NCBI GenBank assembly: GCA_902801805.1
Contig: CADCJP010000049.1
Location: 1 to 11,872, forward strand
From: an uncultured Erysipelotrichaceae bacterium
Lineage (GTDB): Bacteria > Bacillota_I > Bacilli_A > RFN20 > CAG-826
Direction: 5' to 3'
Length of the DNA stretch: 11,872 bases
The notes below the pieces were generated by a model, which saw only the letters and a list, made by a program, of their open reading frames with translations, did not search any database and had not been told where the DNA came from. The position numbers were made by a program, and so were the translations under genes. Within the stretch, counting starts at the first letter, position 1, and each line of letters begins with the position of its first letter. Below, in pieces: positions 1-7,703 of this stretch.

Positions 1-608
1 GTTAATGTTTTGGTGTTTTCTCTATTCTTGACTGCGGTCTCAGCAAGGTCCCAAACGTTTTCTCTAATAGAGAATTGATAGTCGCCTTTTTCTAAGACAT
101 AGTAACCTTTTTGGGTTGACCAAGAAGCAAGATCACGATAAGTGAATTCTAACTTATAAGCTTTTGTATCACCTGGTTCGATGATGTTTGTTTTTTGGAA
201 GGCTGTTAATGTGTAATATGATTTTTCAATACCACCTTTTGTGTATGGAGCGTGGGTATAGAGTTGGATAACATCTTTACCAGCCACTTCACCGGTGTTT
301 TTCACTTCAACAGTCACTTCAACTTTTTGATTTTCTTCATCAACTTTATATTCAGCGATGGATTTATCAAATGTTGTATAAGATAAACCATGGCCGAAAG
401 AGAATTGGACTTCATCATCATAATCGATGAATCCTTCTTTAGCGGCAGTTACATAGTATCTATAACCAACATAAATGCCTTCAATATAATTGGTGAAGTA
501 TGAACCACTGGCGGCACCAGAAGTGTATCTGAGTGTGGTGTCATTACCAAAGTTTTGGTAAGATGGCGCGCTCTTCACATCATATGGCCATGTGTCCACT
601 AAGTGGCC
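1..608 (-). pseudogene. GH3 copy 1, continuation after frameshift (partial, runs off the left edge)
   Basis: This frame is open from 608 down to the window edge with no stop codon. It encodes the part of a GH3 glycosidase that follows the frame break at about 606-612. It begins GHLVDTWPYDVKSAPSYQ and runs through the end of the GH3 C-domain into a fibronectin III-like region (KNTGEVAGKDVIQLYTHAP, then ASWSTQKGYYVLEKGDY). It is co-linear with, and very similar to, 3185-3795 of the neighbouring full-length copy. It has no start codon or RBS of its own, so it is read only if the break is absent or suppressed. The catalytic TIM-barrel domain, with the expected nucleophile, would lie left of the window and cannot be judged. 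Confidence 0.85.
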
Positions 609-1740
609 ATGGGTGACCCATATAGACAGCAGCGTCGATTTCTGGATCATCTAAGAATTCAGATTCGATAACTGTTGGGACGTTTAATAAGATGATGACT
701 TTTTCAAAGTTTTCTTCGAGCATGTCGATGGCAGCGATTTCATTTGCTTTGAGTTGTAAATCGCCAATCTTCATATCTTCATCTTCACTACCACGTCTGG
801 TAATACAGAAAATAGCAGTGTTAGAGAATGCTTTTGCGTCTTCTAATAAGGTCTTACCACCTAATTCATCAAATGCTTTTTCATAAGCACTGACTGGTGG
901 TTCGTAGTCGTATGGGGCTTTACTATCAACGATTTCTGGATAGTTATATTTGTTAAAGCCACATTTGATTTCATAGTTACTAGGGGCAACAGAAATTGTT
1001 TTCTTATTGCTTTCATAGTAGTTCTTGATCATGTTGAAGAGGTTTTCGTTGATTTCGAAACCTTCATCTTTCATCGCTTGTTCAAGTTTTAAAGCGGTTC
1101 TTTCAAAACCATCAACACGACCATCAGTTTGGAAGGAACCAGAACCACCATTACCATAGAATAAACCATAAGCACATGAACCAAAGATGTTCACTTTCTT
1201 ATTTTGCTCTAAATTAAGTGGTAACGCGTTTCCTTTATTCTTTAAAAGAACTGTACCTTCTTCTTGAATAGTAACAACGTTGTTTTCTGCTTCTTTAGCG
1301 GCTTGTCTTGATGTTTCGGTATCGATGATGTCAACATGACTACCACGTAATGTGAACATTAAGTTAGCAAATGCAGCAGTTGGTAAGAATGAGACGATTG
1401 GGGCGGTGACCACTGCCACAATGCAGACAACTGGAATTAACCAGCGTTTCATTCTGTGCCATCTAATAACGTTCTTAACTGGGGCAGATGATGCCTTAAT
1501 AGCGGCTGCTTTTTCAGCCTTTGGAGCTTTCTTATAATTATCGAAAGCTTCTTGATCGCCTTCTTTGAATTTCATTTTGCCAAAGACATGTTTAAGCAAA
1601 ACGAATGTTCCAACGAGTCCAATAGCGGCAACGATAAGGATGATTAAACCAATCCACCAATACTCAAGGATATTACCCCAAGTATAGCCAGCGGCAACTT
1701 CCTTATCTAAGAAAGACTCTAAGATAGGTAAATTAAACAT
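580..1740 (-). pseudogene. GH3 copy 1, N-terminal piece with two membrane helices, truncated by a frameshift
   Basis: This 386-residue piece starts at ATG 1740 behind AAAGGAG (7-nt spacing). It carries a membrane helix at about residues 27-52, a basic linker, a second helix at about 100-128, then the first half of a GH3 C-domain (EEGTVLLKNKGNALPLNL). It contains the probable acid/base Glu in ITRRGSEDEDM and the strand VIILLNVPTVIESEFLDD. After AAVYMGHP the frame shifts and stops at 580-582 (WPLSGHMAI then TGA). In copy 2 the same point holds 19 codons (57 nt) where this copy has one base, a net loss of 56 nt. The next frame then continues the protein. It lies 222 nt downstream of copy 2, behind a terminator. 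A real null allele and an assembly error both fit. Without the lesion it would encode another membrane-anchored GH3 enzyme. Confidence 0.85.
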
Positions 1741-1807
1741 AAATATACTCCTTTTTAACTATTTATGAGTTGCCAAAACATAGAAAAGTTAGTAAAAACC
1801 AACAGCT

Positions 1808-1823
1808 ATGTTTGACGAATGCG
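1808..1823 (-). promoter_or_regulatory. Operator-like 16-mer upstream of GH3 copy 1, shared with copy 2
   Basis: The 16 bases ATGTTTGACGAATGCG (plus strand) match ATGTTTAACGTATGCG upstream of copy 2 at 14 of 16 positions. They sit at nearly the same distance from the start codon (68 versus 72 nt), while the flanking DNA has largely diverged. Conservation at a fixed position suggests a binding site, perhaps for a LacI/CcpA-type repressor. Unlike copy 2, the -35 and -10 positions around it here (GTAATA and AGCTGT) do not resemble a sigma-A promoter. Confidence 0.4.
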
Positions 1824-1909
1824 ATATTACTATAAACAATCAAAAATTAGTGATGTGTATAAAAAACGTAACATTACATTTTCTTAGCATAAACTTGCAT
1901 TGGAGTATC

Positions 1910-1940
1910 AAAAAAGGCCCCTCTAAGCTAGAAGGACCTT
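1910..1940 (-). terminator. Rho-independent terminator of GH3 copy 2
   Basis: Read on the minus strand, AAGGTCCTTCT pairs with AGAGGGGCCTT (11 bp including two G-T pairs) around the loop AGCTT and is followed directly by a run of T. It starts 22 nt after the copy 2 stop codon, so copy 1 most likely needs its own promoter. Confidence 0.85.
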
Positions 1941-1962
1941 GATTGTTATTTGATGTTTAAGA

Positions 1963-4950
1963 CTAGTGACCGTCAGCCGCTTTCTTAATTTCTGGAATAC
2001 CCACTTTAGCGTAGTCTTCATCTGTCCAAACGTTGTTGGAATGTGCGCAGGCATAAAGAATGTTCTTAGCCGCTCTTCTTTCGATGATCGCGCCATCATG
2101 TGGACATTGTGAACGGACTCTACTTGGTTTTAAAGAGTTACTTAATTGATTTGGTGTTAACCACATATCATTACCAGCTCTTAAACCAATATTTGTGGCC
2201 ATGTAATCACTACCAGCATAGTCGGTAACGACGACACCATGGAAGCCCCATTCTTCTCTTAAGAGAGTTGTTAAGGCAGCTTCACTACCACCGCACCACC
2301 ATGAACCAATGCAGTTATAAGCGGACATGATACCAATACCACCTAAATCGACATAAAGTTCAAAGCCACGAGCGTAGATTTCGCGTAATGCTTGTTCGGT
2401 TGCCCAAACAAAGACACCAGCACGGTTATTTTCTTGGTCGTTGCAGAAGAAGTGTTTTGCATATGTATAAACACCATACTTGGACATACCTTGAGCGGTA
2501 TAACCAGCCATTAAACCAGAGATTAATGGATCTTCTGAATAATATTCGAAGTTACGACCACCAAATGGTGAACGGTGAGTATTAATACCAGGAGCATACC
2601 AACCGGTTAAACCACGAGAGGCACCTTCACGACCAATGGATTCGCCCATTAATCTAGCGACATCAGTGGACCAGGAACAACCAACGATAACTTCACTTGG
2701 GTGACCTGTGCCAGAGTGGAACGCCGCACTTGGACCATCGTAGTCAAGTGTTTGACCTTTTTCAATGCTCGTAACGGAAGCAGTTTGGAAACCACCATAT
2801 TCGATAAGTTTTTCCATATCGCCGTATGATAATTGACTTAGTAAGTCTTCCCAACGTGGGTCATCCCAAGCAGCATCTTTAAGATCTCTAAGAGTTAAAT
2901 TACCCGCTACTTCTTGTGGTTTCACATCTTCATCGATTTGATTGTCAGTGAAAGAGAAGGAAGAAGAAGCTGTGGAGTTGCTTGGACCACCTGGGAAATG
3001 GTTCTTATCTGGGTTAGAGGCTAATGGGATATCAGCTTTATTTTGCCATGTACCATCAAAGTCGGCTCTGGATAAATATGTGTTCTTTTCCACACCACCA
3101 CCGAATTCGACATCTTGGAAAATGTTTTTGTATTCTTTACCTGTTTGATAAGAGGTCTTGAATTCGACATCATCTTTTAATGTGTATGTCTTTGTGTTTT
3201 CTCTGCCATTAACAGCGGTGACCGCAAGATCCCAAACGTTTTCTCTAACGGAGAATTCGTATTCACCTTTTTCTAAGACATAGTAACCTTTTTGGGTTGA
3301 CCAGGAAGCCATTTCTCTAAAGCTAAATTCTAATTTGTAGGCTTTTTCTTCACCTGGTTCAATGATGTTTGTCTTTTGGAAATCAGTTAATGCGTAATAT
3401 GATTTTTCAACACCACCTTTGTTATATGGAGCGTGGGTGTAGAGTTGAATAACATCTTTACCAGCGACTTCACCAGTGTTTTTAACCACCACTGTAACTT
3501 CAACTTTTTGTTCTTTTTCGTTCACTTTGAATTCAGCGATGGATTTATCAAATTTTGTATAAGATAAGCCATGACCAAATGAGTATTGAACTTCTTCATC
3601 GTAATCGATATAGCCTTCTTTAGCAGCGGTTACATAGTATCTATAACCAACATAGATACCTTCAACGTAGTTAGTGAATTTCGCTCTATTAGCCGCACCA
3701 GAAGTATATGTTAATGTGGTGTCGTTACCAAAAAAGCATTGGTAAGATGGAGCGCTCTTCACGCTATATGGCCATGTATCCACTAAGTGGCCTGATGGAT
3801 TAACTTTACCAGAAAGGATTTCAGCAATCGCTTTGGTACCTGTTAAGCCTGGATGACCGATATAAAGAGCCGCGCTAATTGCATCGTCATCTAAGAATTC
3901 AGATTCGATAACTGTTGGAACGTTAAGTAAGATAATAACTTTTTTAAAGTTCTCTTCTAACATTTGGATAGCAGCTTGTTCAGCGGCATATAACTTAAGT
4001 TCGTTATATTTCATATCCGCACTTTCTGTACCATGTCTTGTAATGGCAAAGATTTTACCACCTAGTGCGTCAAAGGCAGTATTGTATGCAGAGACTGGTA
4101 ATTCATAATCAACTGGGTCAAGAGTTGCGCCATAACCACTTGGAACGACTTCTGGATAACCGAATGTGTTAATACCGCAGAAGATCTTGTAATCACTTTC
4201 CGCAACAGAGACTTTCTTTCCGTTATAGTAGTTCTTCACTAAGTTGAAGAGGTTGTTATTGATTTCAAAGCCTTCTTCCACTAAAGCTTCTTCTAATTTA
4301 GTCGCGGTTCTTTCAAAACCATTAACGCAACCATTGGTTTGGAATGCACCAGAACCACCATTATTGAAGAATAAACCATAAGCACATGAACCAAAGATAT
4401 TAACTTTCTTATTGGTTTCAAGGTTAAGTGGTAAAGCGTTGTCTTTATTCTTTAAAAGAACTGTGCCTTCTTCTTGAACGACAACAACGTTCTTTTCCGC
4501 TTCTTTAGCGGCTTGTCTTGATGTTTCGGTGTCGATGATTTTAACTGGACTACCGAATGCGGTGAACACCAAGTTCGCAAACGCGGCTGTAGGGAGGAAC
4601 GAAGCAATTGGGGCAATGACAATTGCCGCAACACAGACAACGGGAATAAACCACGCTCTCATGCTACGCCAAATAATGACATTCTTTGCAGCGCCTTTTG
4701 CTGCTTTTTTAACAGCCTTTTTCTCTCCTTTAGGAGCGTTAGAATAGTTGTCGACAACTTCTTGATCGCCTTCTTTAAATTTCATGCGACCGAAGACATG
4801 CGCTAGCAAGAAATAGGTAGCGACTGCACCTACTGCTAGGACTATGATGATGATTAAACCAACCCACCAATACTCGAGAATACTTCGCCAAGTATAGCCG
4901 GCTGCTACTTCCTTATCTAAGAAAGACTCTAAGATAGGTAAATTAAACAT
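1963..4950 (-). CDS. Membrane-anchored family 3 glycoside hydrolase with permuted domain order (probable beta-glucosidase)
   Basis: This 995-residue protein starts at ATG 4950, 8 nt after AAAGGAG. The same N-terminus (MFNLPILESFLDKEVAAGYT) begins copy 1, so an upstream in-frame ATG at 4995 is rejected. Order: membrane helix about 28-52, strongly basic linker, second helix about 99-128, GH3 C-domain about 150-400, Fn3-like domain about 480-560, linker, then the GH3 N-terminal TIM barrel from about 689. The barrel shows GRNFEYYSEDP (798-808), KHFFCNDQE from K832, and VVVTDYAGSDY with probable nucleophile D910. The probable acid/base is E309 in RHGTESADM. The C-before-N order is known from ruminal GH3 beta-glucosidases such as those of Ruminococcus albus and Butyrivibrio. 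The basic linker suggests N-out, loop-in, catalytic part outside. Against copy 1 it lacks 13 residues just before the acid/base strand. Exact sugar specificity cannot be read from sequence. Confidence 0.92.
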   Translation of the reverse strand: MFNLPILESFLDKEVAAGYTWRSILEYWWVGLIIIIVLAVGAVATYFLLAHVFGRMKFKEGDQEVVDNYSNAPKGEKKAVKKAAKGAAKNVIIWRSMRAWFIPVVCVAAIVIAPIASFLPTAAFANLVFTAFGSPVKIIDTETSRQAAKEAEKNVVVVQEEGTVLLKNKDNALPLNLETNKKVNIFGSCAYGLFFNNGGSGAFQTNGCVNGFERTATKLEEALVEEGFEINNNLFNLVKNYYNGKKVSVAESDYKIFCGINTFGYPEVVPSGYGATLDPVDYELPVSAYNTAFDALGGKIFAITRHGTESADMKYNELKLYAAEQAAIQMLEENFKKVIILLNVPTVIESEFLDDDAISAALYIGHPGLTGTKAIAEILSGKVNPSGHLVDTWPYSVKSAPSYQCFFGNDTTLTYTSGAANRAKFTNYVEGIYVGYRYYVTAAKEGYIDYDEEVQYSFGHGLSYTKFDKSIAEFKVNEKEQKVEVTVVVKNTGEVAGKDVIQLYTHAPYNKGGVEKSYYALTDFQKTNIIEPGEEKAYKLEFSFREMASWSTQKGYYVLEKGEYEFSVRENVWDLAVTAVNGRENTKTYTLKDDVEFKTSYQTGKEYKNIFQDVEFGGGVEKNTYLSRADFDGTWQNKADIPLASNPDKNHFPGGPSNSTASSSFSFTDNQIDEDVKPQEVAGNLTLRDLKDAAWDDPRWEDLLSQLSYGDMEKLIEYGGFQTASVTSIEKGQTLDYDGPSAAFHSGTGHPSEVIVGCSWSTDVARLMGESIGREGASRGLTGWYAPGINTHRSPFGGRNFEYYSEDPLISGLMAGYTAQGMSKYGVYTYAKHFFCNDQENNRAGVFVWATEQALREIYARGFELYVDLGGIGIMSAYNCIGSWWCGGSEAALTTLLREEWGFHGVVVTDYAGSDYMATNIGLRAGNDMWLTPNQLSNSLKPSRVRSQCPHDGAIIERRAAKNILYACAHSNNVWTDEDYAKVGIPEIKKAADGH

Positions 4951-5015
4951 AGTAAAAACTCCTTTCTCATAACTATGTAACTTTGTTAAACACAAAAAAA
5001 TATTATTTCAGCTAG

Positions 5016-5044
5016 ATTATCATGTTTAACGTATGCGCTTACAA
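5016..5044 (-). promoter_or_regulatory. Predicted sigma-A promoter of GH3 copy 2
   Basis: On the minus strand TTGTAA (5044-5039, 4 of 6 to consensus) and GATAAT (5021-5016, 5 of 6) are separated by exactly 17 bp. The predicted start near 5009 gives a leader of about 59 nt ending in AAAGGAG. The operator motif shared with copy 1 lies in the spacer, a position where a bound repressor would block RNA polymerase. Confidence 0.55.
5030..5044 (-). promoter_or_regulatory. cre-like / LacI-family operator in the GH3 copy 2 promoter
   Basis: Minus-strand TTGTAAGCGCATACG matches 14 of 15 positions of the catabolite responsive element consensus WTGNAANCGNWNNCW; only the last W is G. It covers the -35 hexamer and half of the spacer. 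Binding by CcpA or by a dedicated LacI-family sugar regulator would both fit a glycosidase gene. No regulator gene is present in the window. Confidence 0.5.
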
Positions 5045-5106
5045 TATATCAATTAGAGAAAAATTACGCAAATAATTATTAGTAAACATCTAGAAAAATT
5101 GCATAA

Positions 5107-5136
5107 ACAAAAAAGCCTGGCTGTCCCAGACTTTTT
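5107..5136 (-). terminator. Rho-independent terminator of htpG
   Basis: On the minus strand AAAAAGTCTGG pairs with CCAGGCTTTTT (11 bp, one T-G pair) around the loop GACAG and runs into a T-rich tail. It begins 22 nt after the htpG stop codon and separates htpG from the GH3 genes. Confidence 0.88.
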
Positions 5137-5158
5137 CGTGTGGTGGAGAAACTTACCA

Positions 5159-7075
5159 CTATTTCATTGCCTTAATAAATAATTCGTTAATTTTATCCAC
5201 AAAGGCTTTCTTATCAACGATCTCTCTACCTTCAAGAAGCATCGCTTCTTCATAAAGAACACTCGCGTAATTCTTCACAGTTTCATCATCATTTTGAATC
5301 TTGGAGAACGCTTCAAATAATGGATGATTTGGATTGATTTCAAGAATCTTTTCCGCTTTAACGGTATCTTCCGCACCTGGTTGCTCGTTAAGTGTCTTTT
5401 CCATTTCTAGAGATAAACCATCTTTAGTGGAAACACATACAGGAGCGTCCACGAGTTTAGAAGAAACAACGACATCATTGACCTTACCGTTTAACGCTTC
5501 TTTAAGAGTGTCCAATAATCTCTTATTGTCCGCGGTCACTGTATCAATCTTTTCTTGTTCTTCTTTACTAACTTCAGAAGCGGATTCGTCACTGATGGAC
5601 TTGAATTCGACCTTGTCATATTCACGTAACATCATGATGCAGAATTCATCAATTTTTTGATCAAGTAAGAGCACGTCTACGTTATTTTTACGATATTTCT
5701 CTAATTGAGGTAATAACTTAATCGCATCTAAATTTTCACCAGAAACGAAGTAGATGTACTTTTGGTCTTTAGCCATCTTTTCTTTATAGTCCGCTAAAGA
5801 GATGTATTTATCTTCGTTATTTAATGAGTGGAAGATTAAGGTATCTTGCAAGATGTCTTTCTTTGTACCGTATGTACTATAGATACCATATTTAATTAAT
5901 TCACCAAAGCTCTTCCAGAAGGTGACATATTTATCGAAATCAGTTTTCTTAATATCTTTTAATTTATCGATAATCTTCTTTTCGACGTTTTCACTAATCT
6001 TTTGCATGATTGGTGATTGTTGAAGCATTTCTCTAGAGATATTAAGTGAGAAGTCACCAGAATCAACGAGACCCTTAACAAACTTTAAGTAATCTGGAAT
6101 TAATTCTTGGCATTTATCTTTGATAAAGATACCTTTGCTATAAAGTTGTAAGCCTCTTTCATAAGAATCGCTATAGAGATTATATGGAATATGGCTTGGG
6201 ATAAATAACAACGCATCATAGGTAATCTTGCCATCCACTCTCACGAACAAAGAAGTTAATGGGTTTTCATAATCACCAAATTTATTCTTATAGAATTCAT
6301 TTAAGTCTTCATCACTTACTTCATTCTTATTCTTTTTCCATAGAGGAATCATGGAGTTAAGTGTTTCTAAGACTTCTTTATCTTCGTATTTACCTTCAAC
6401 TGGTTTACCTTCAGCGTCTAAGACTTGTTCGTGTTTAGTGACCATCATCTTAATTGGGTAACGGATATAGTCACTATATTTCTTCACTAAGTTTTTAATA
6501 CGATATTCTTCTAAGAAGCCATCATAGTCCACTTCTTTTGAAGATTTCTTAAGTGTTAAGGTAATTTCTGTACCTGATTCTTCTTTATCGCATTCTTCAA
6601 TGGTGTAGCTTTCTTGACCATCACTTGTGAACAAATAACCTTGACCGTTATATGTCTTAGTTTTCACTTGGACGGAAGAAGCCACCATAAAGGCACTATA
6701 GAAGCCCACACCAAATTGACCAATGATGTTAAGATCTTGTTTTTCTTTGGCTTCTTTTAATTTACTAGCGAAATCCTTAGAACCACTTTTAGCGATGGTA
6801 CCAAGGTTATTCACTAAGTCATCTTTATTCATACCAATACCGTTATCGGTAATGGTAATTGTTCTCTTTTTCTTATCTGTTTTAACATTGATTTCAAAGT
6901 CTTTAAGAGGGATTTCACCTTTGCTATTTAAAGCTTGGAAACGATATTTATCAATCGCATCAGAAGCATTACTGATAAGCTCTCTTAAAAAGATTTCATT
7001 ATTACTATAAATGGAGTTAATCATTAAATTGAGTAACTCTTTTGATTCAGTCTGAAATTGTTTTGTTTCTTTCAT
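5159..7075 (-). CDS. htpG: Molecular chaperone HtpG (bacterial Hsp90)
   Basis: This 638-residue protein is a full-length Hsp90-family chaperone, an ATP-dependent cytoplasmic homodimer that helps fold and remodel client proteins. The N-terminal GHKL ATPase domain shows FLRELISNASDAIDKYR (catalytic E32, Mg-binding N36), TDNGIGM (D77-M82) and GQFGVGFYSAFMVA from residue 119. The middle domain includes SLNISREMLQQSPIMQKI, and a dimerisation domain follows to the end. As expected for bacteria there is no MEEVD tail. The start at ATG 7075 has AGAGGA just upstream. It is separated from hsp20 by a terminator and followed by its own terminator, so it looks monocistronic, although readthrough from hsp20 could add expression. 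No CIRCE is seen in front of it; a 16-bp palindrome lies just upstream of the RBS. No consensus sigma-A promoter is evident in the short gap. Confidence 0.97.
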   Translation of the reverse strand: MKETKQFQTESKELLNLMINSIYSNNEIFLRELISNASDAIDKYRFQALNSKGEIPLKDFEINVKTDKKKRTITITDNGIGMNKDDLVNNLGTIAKSGSKDFASKLKEAKEKQDLNIIGQFGVGFYSAFMVASSVQVKTKTYNGQGYLFTSDGQESYTIEECDKEESGTEITLTLKKSSKEVDYDGFLEEYRIKNLVKKYSDYIRYPIKMMVTKHEQVLDAEGKPVEGKYEDKEVLETLNSMIPLWKKNKNEVSDEDLNEFYKNKFGDYENPLTSLFVRVDGKITYDALLFIPSHIPYNLYSDSYERGLQLYSKGIFIKDKCQELIPDYLKFVKGLVDSGDFSLNISREMLQQSPIMQKISENVEKKIIDKLKDIKKTDFDKYVTFWKSFGELIKYGIYSTYGTKKDILQDTLIFHSLNNEDKYISLADYKEKMAKDQKYIYFVSGENLDAIKLLPQLEKYRKNNVDVLLLDQKIDEFCIMMLREYDKVEFKSISDESASEVSKEEQEKIDTVTADNKRLLDTLKEALNGKVNDVVVSSKLVDAPVCVSTKDGLSLEMEKTLNEQPGAEDTVKAEKILEINPNHPLFEAFSKIQNDDETVKNYASVLYEEAMLLEGREIVDKKAFVDKINELFIKAMK

Positions 7076-7087
7076 ATTTATGTCCTC

Positions 7088-7103
7088 TTGTCATGAATGA
7101 CAA
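7088..7103. promoter_or_regulatory. Perfect 16-bp palindrome upstream of the htpG RBS
   Basis: TTGTCAT and ATGACAA flank a 2-bp centre with perfect dyad symmetry, 13 nt before the htpG start codon and overlapping the leader just before the RBS. It is too short and lacks a T-run, so it is not a terminator. It could be a repressor operator or a small RNA hairpin that hides the RBS. The cognate regulator is unknown. Confidence 0.35.
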
Positions 7104-7134
7104 TCTACCGTATTTAGTGTAGCCCCCTTTCCTT

Positions 7135-7164
7135 AAAAAATCACGGAGTTTTCACCCCGTGATT
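7135..7164 (-). terminator. Rho-independent terminator of hsp20
   Basis: On the minus strand AATCACGGGG pairs with CTCCGTGATT (10 bp with one G-T pair) around the loop TGAAAA and is followed by six T. It lies about 50 nt after the hsp20 stop and upstream of htpG, so it should limit hsp20 to htpG readthrough. Confidence 0.88.
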
Positions 7165-7165
7165 C

Positions 7166-7183
7166 AAAAGCTCATTAGCTTTT
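7166..7183 (-). other. Small hairpin in the hsp20 3' untranslated region
   Basis: AAAAGCT and AGCTTTT form a perfect 7-bp stem around a 4-nt loop. It lies just before the main terminator hairpin in transcription order. It is mostly A-T pairs and may protect the RNA end or act as a weak extra pause; its function is not evident. Confidence 0.35.
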
Positions 7184-7214
7184 ACGAAAGGAGTCTATTC
7201 TTATTGATTAGGAA

Positions 7215-7616
7215 TTAAGCGATTTGCACTAAGTGTTCCTTTTCAATCTCTTTTTCGCTGCGTTTTTTGATGTTAACTGTTAAGACACCGTTTTCAAGTT
7301 TCGCGGATACATCTTCAAGTTTCACTGTATCGCCAACGTAGTATGAACGGGAGAATTCACCATAGCTTCTTTCTCTATAGATGTAGTCTTCGTCATTTTC
7401 TTCTTCCTTATTTAAGGTAGCAGTGATTTTAAGATAACCGTTTTCAAGAGCGATTCTTGTGTCTTCTTTCTTCACTTCAGGAAGTTCAATGAACATTTGA
7501 TAATCGGTCTTGTTTTCTTTGATGTCAGTTTTCATCATGTGTGGTGCGGAACAGTTGTTTGCTCTAAGGAAAAATCTGTCGAAAAATGGATCATAAGTAG
7601 TAATATAGTTTCTCAT
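7215..7616 (-). CDS. hsp20: Small heat shock protein, Hsp20/alpha-crystallin family
   Basis: This 133-residue protein is an ATP-independent holdase that forms oligomers and binds unfolding proteins in the cytoplasm. The short N-terminal arm (MRNYITTYDPFFDRFF) is rich in aromatics, as is common in the family. The alpha-crystallin domain spans about 29-118, with MFIELPEVKKED and the signature AKLENGVL (105-112). The tail ends LVQIA, whose V-x-I (130-132) matches the short C-terminal motif that docks on neighbouring subunits. The ATG at 7616 follows an excellent AAGGAGG with a 7-nt gap. It has its own promoter with two CIRCE operators, so HrcA repression relieved by heat or misfolded protein is the expected control. 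A terminator follows. The adjacent htpG makes a small chaperone cluster. Confidence 0.95.
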   Translation of the reverse strand: MRNYITTYDPFFDRFFLRANNCSAPHMMKTDIKENKTDYQMFIELPEVKKEDTRIALENGYLKITATLNKEEENDEDYIYRERSYGEFSRSYYVGDTVKLEDVSAKLENGVLTVNIKKRSEKEIEKEHLVQIA

Positions 7617-7641
7617 AATTCGTACCTCCTTATATTACCTT

Positions 7642-7668
7642 TTAGCACTCTTCCTCTTGGACTGCTAA
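7642..7668. promoter_or_regulatory. CIRCE operator 1 (HrcA site), downstream of the hsp20 -10 box
   Basis: TTAGCACTC, nine bases, then GACTGCTAA: this matches the CIRCE consensus TTAGCACTC-N9-GAGTGCTAA with one mismatch in the 18 arm bases. It begins right at the predicted transcription start and lies wholly within the hsp20 leader. Confidence 0.9.
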
Positions 7669-7675
7669 CACCTAC

Positions 7676-7703
7676 ATTATAACCTAAATTAGCACTCTGT
7701 CAA
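7676..7703 (-). promoter_or_regulatory. Sigma-A promoter of hsp20
   Basis: On the minus strand a perfect TTGACA (7703-7698) and a perfect TATAAT (7681-7676) are separated by 16 bp. The predicted start is near 7669, giving a leader of about 53 nt. The -35 box lies within the nine-base centre of CIRCE 2 and CIRCE 1 begins at the start site. A strong promoter held down by a repressor is the usual design for HrcA-controlled genes. Confidence 0.9.

Noticed and set aside
4951..4995. Longer GH3 copy 2 start at ATG 4995 (adds MCLTKLHSYEKGVFT)
   Set aside because: The AAAGGAG RBS sits inside this extension, 8 nt before ATG 4950, and copy 1 starts at the matching ATG.
5140..5159. Second hairpin at the htpG stop (GTGGT and ACCAC)
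   Set aside because: Only five base pairs with a ten-base loop and no T-run; the adjacent strong terminator explains the region.
5334..5660. Open frame of 108 codons on the plus strand inside htpG, and similar plus-strand frames elsewhere
   Set aside because: They are antisense to strongly conserved proteins, resemble no family and have no RBS or promoter support.
7184..7200. Plus-strand GAAAGGAG that looks like an RBS
   Set aside because: It is followed only by a few codons before a stop, and lies in the 3' region of hsp20 on the other strand.
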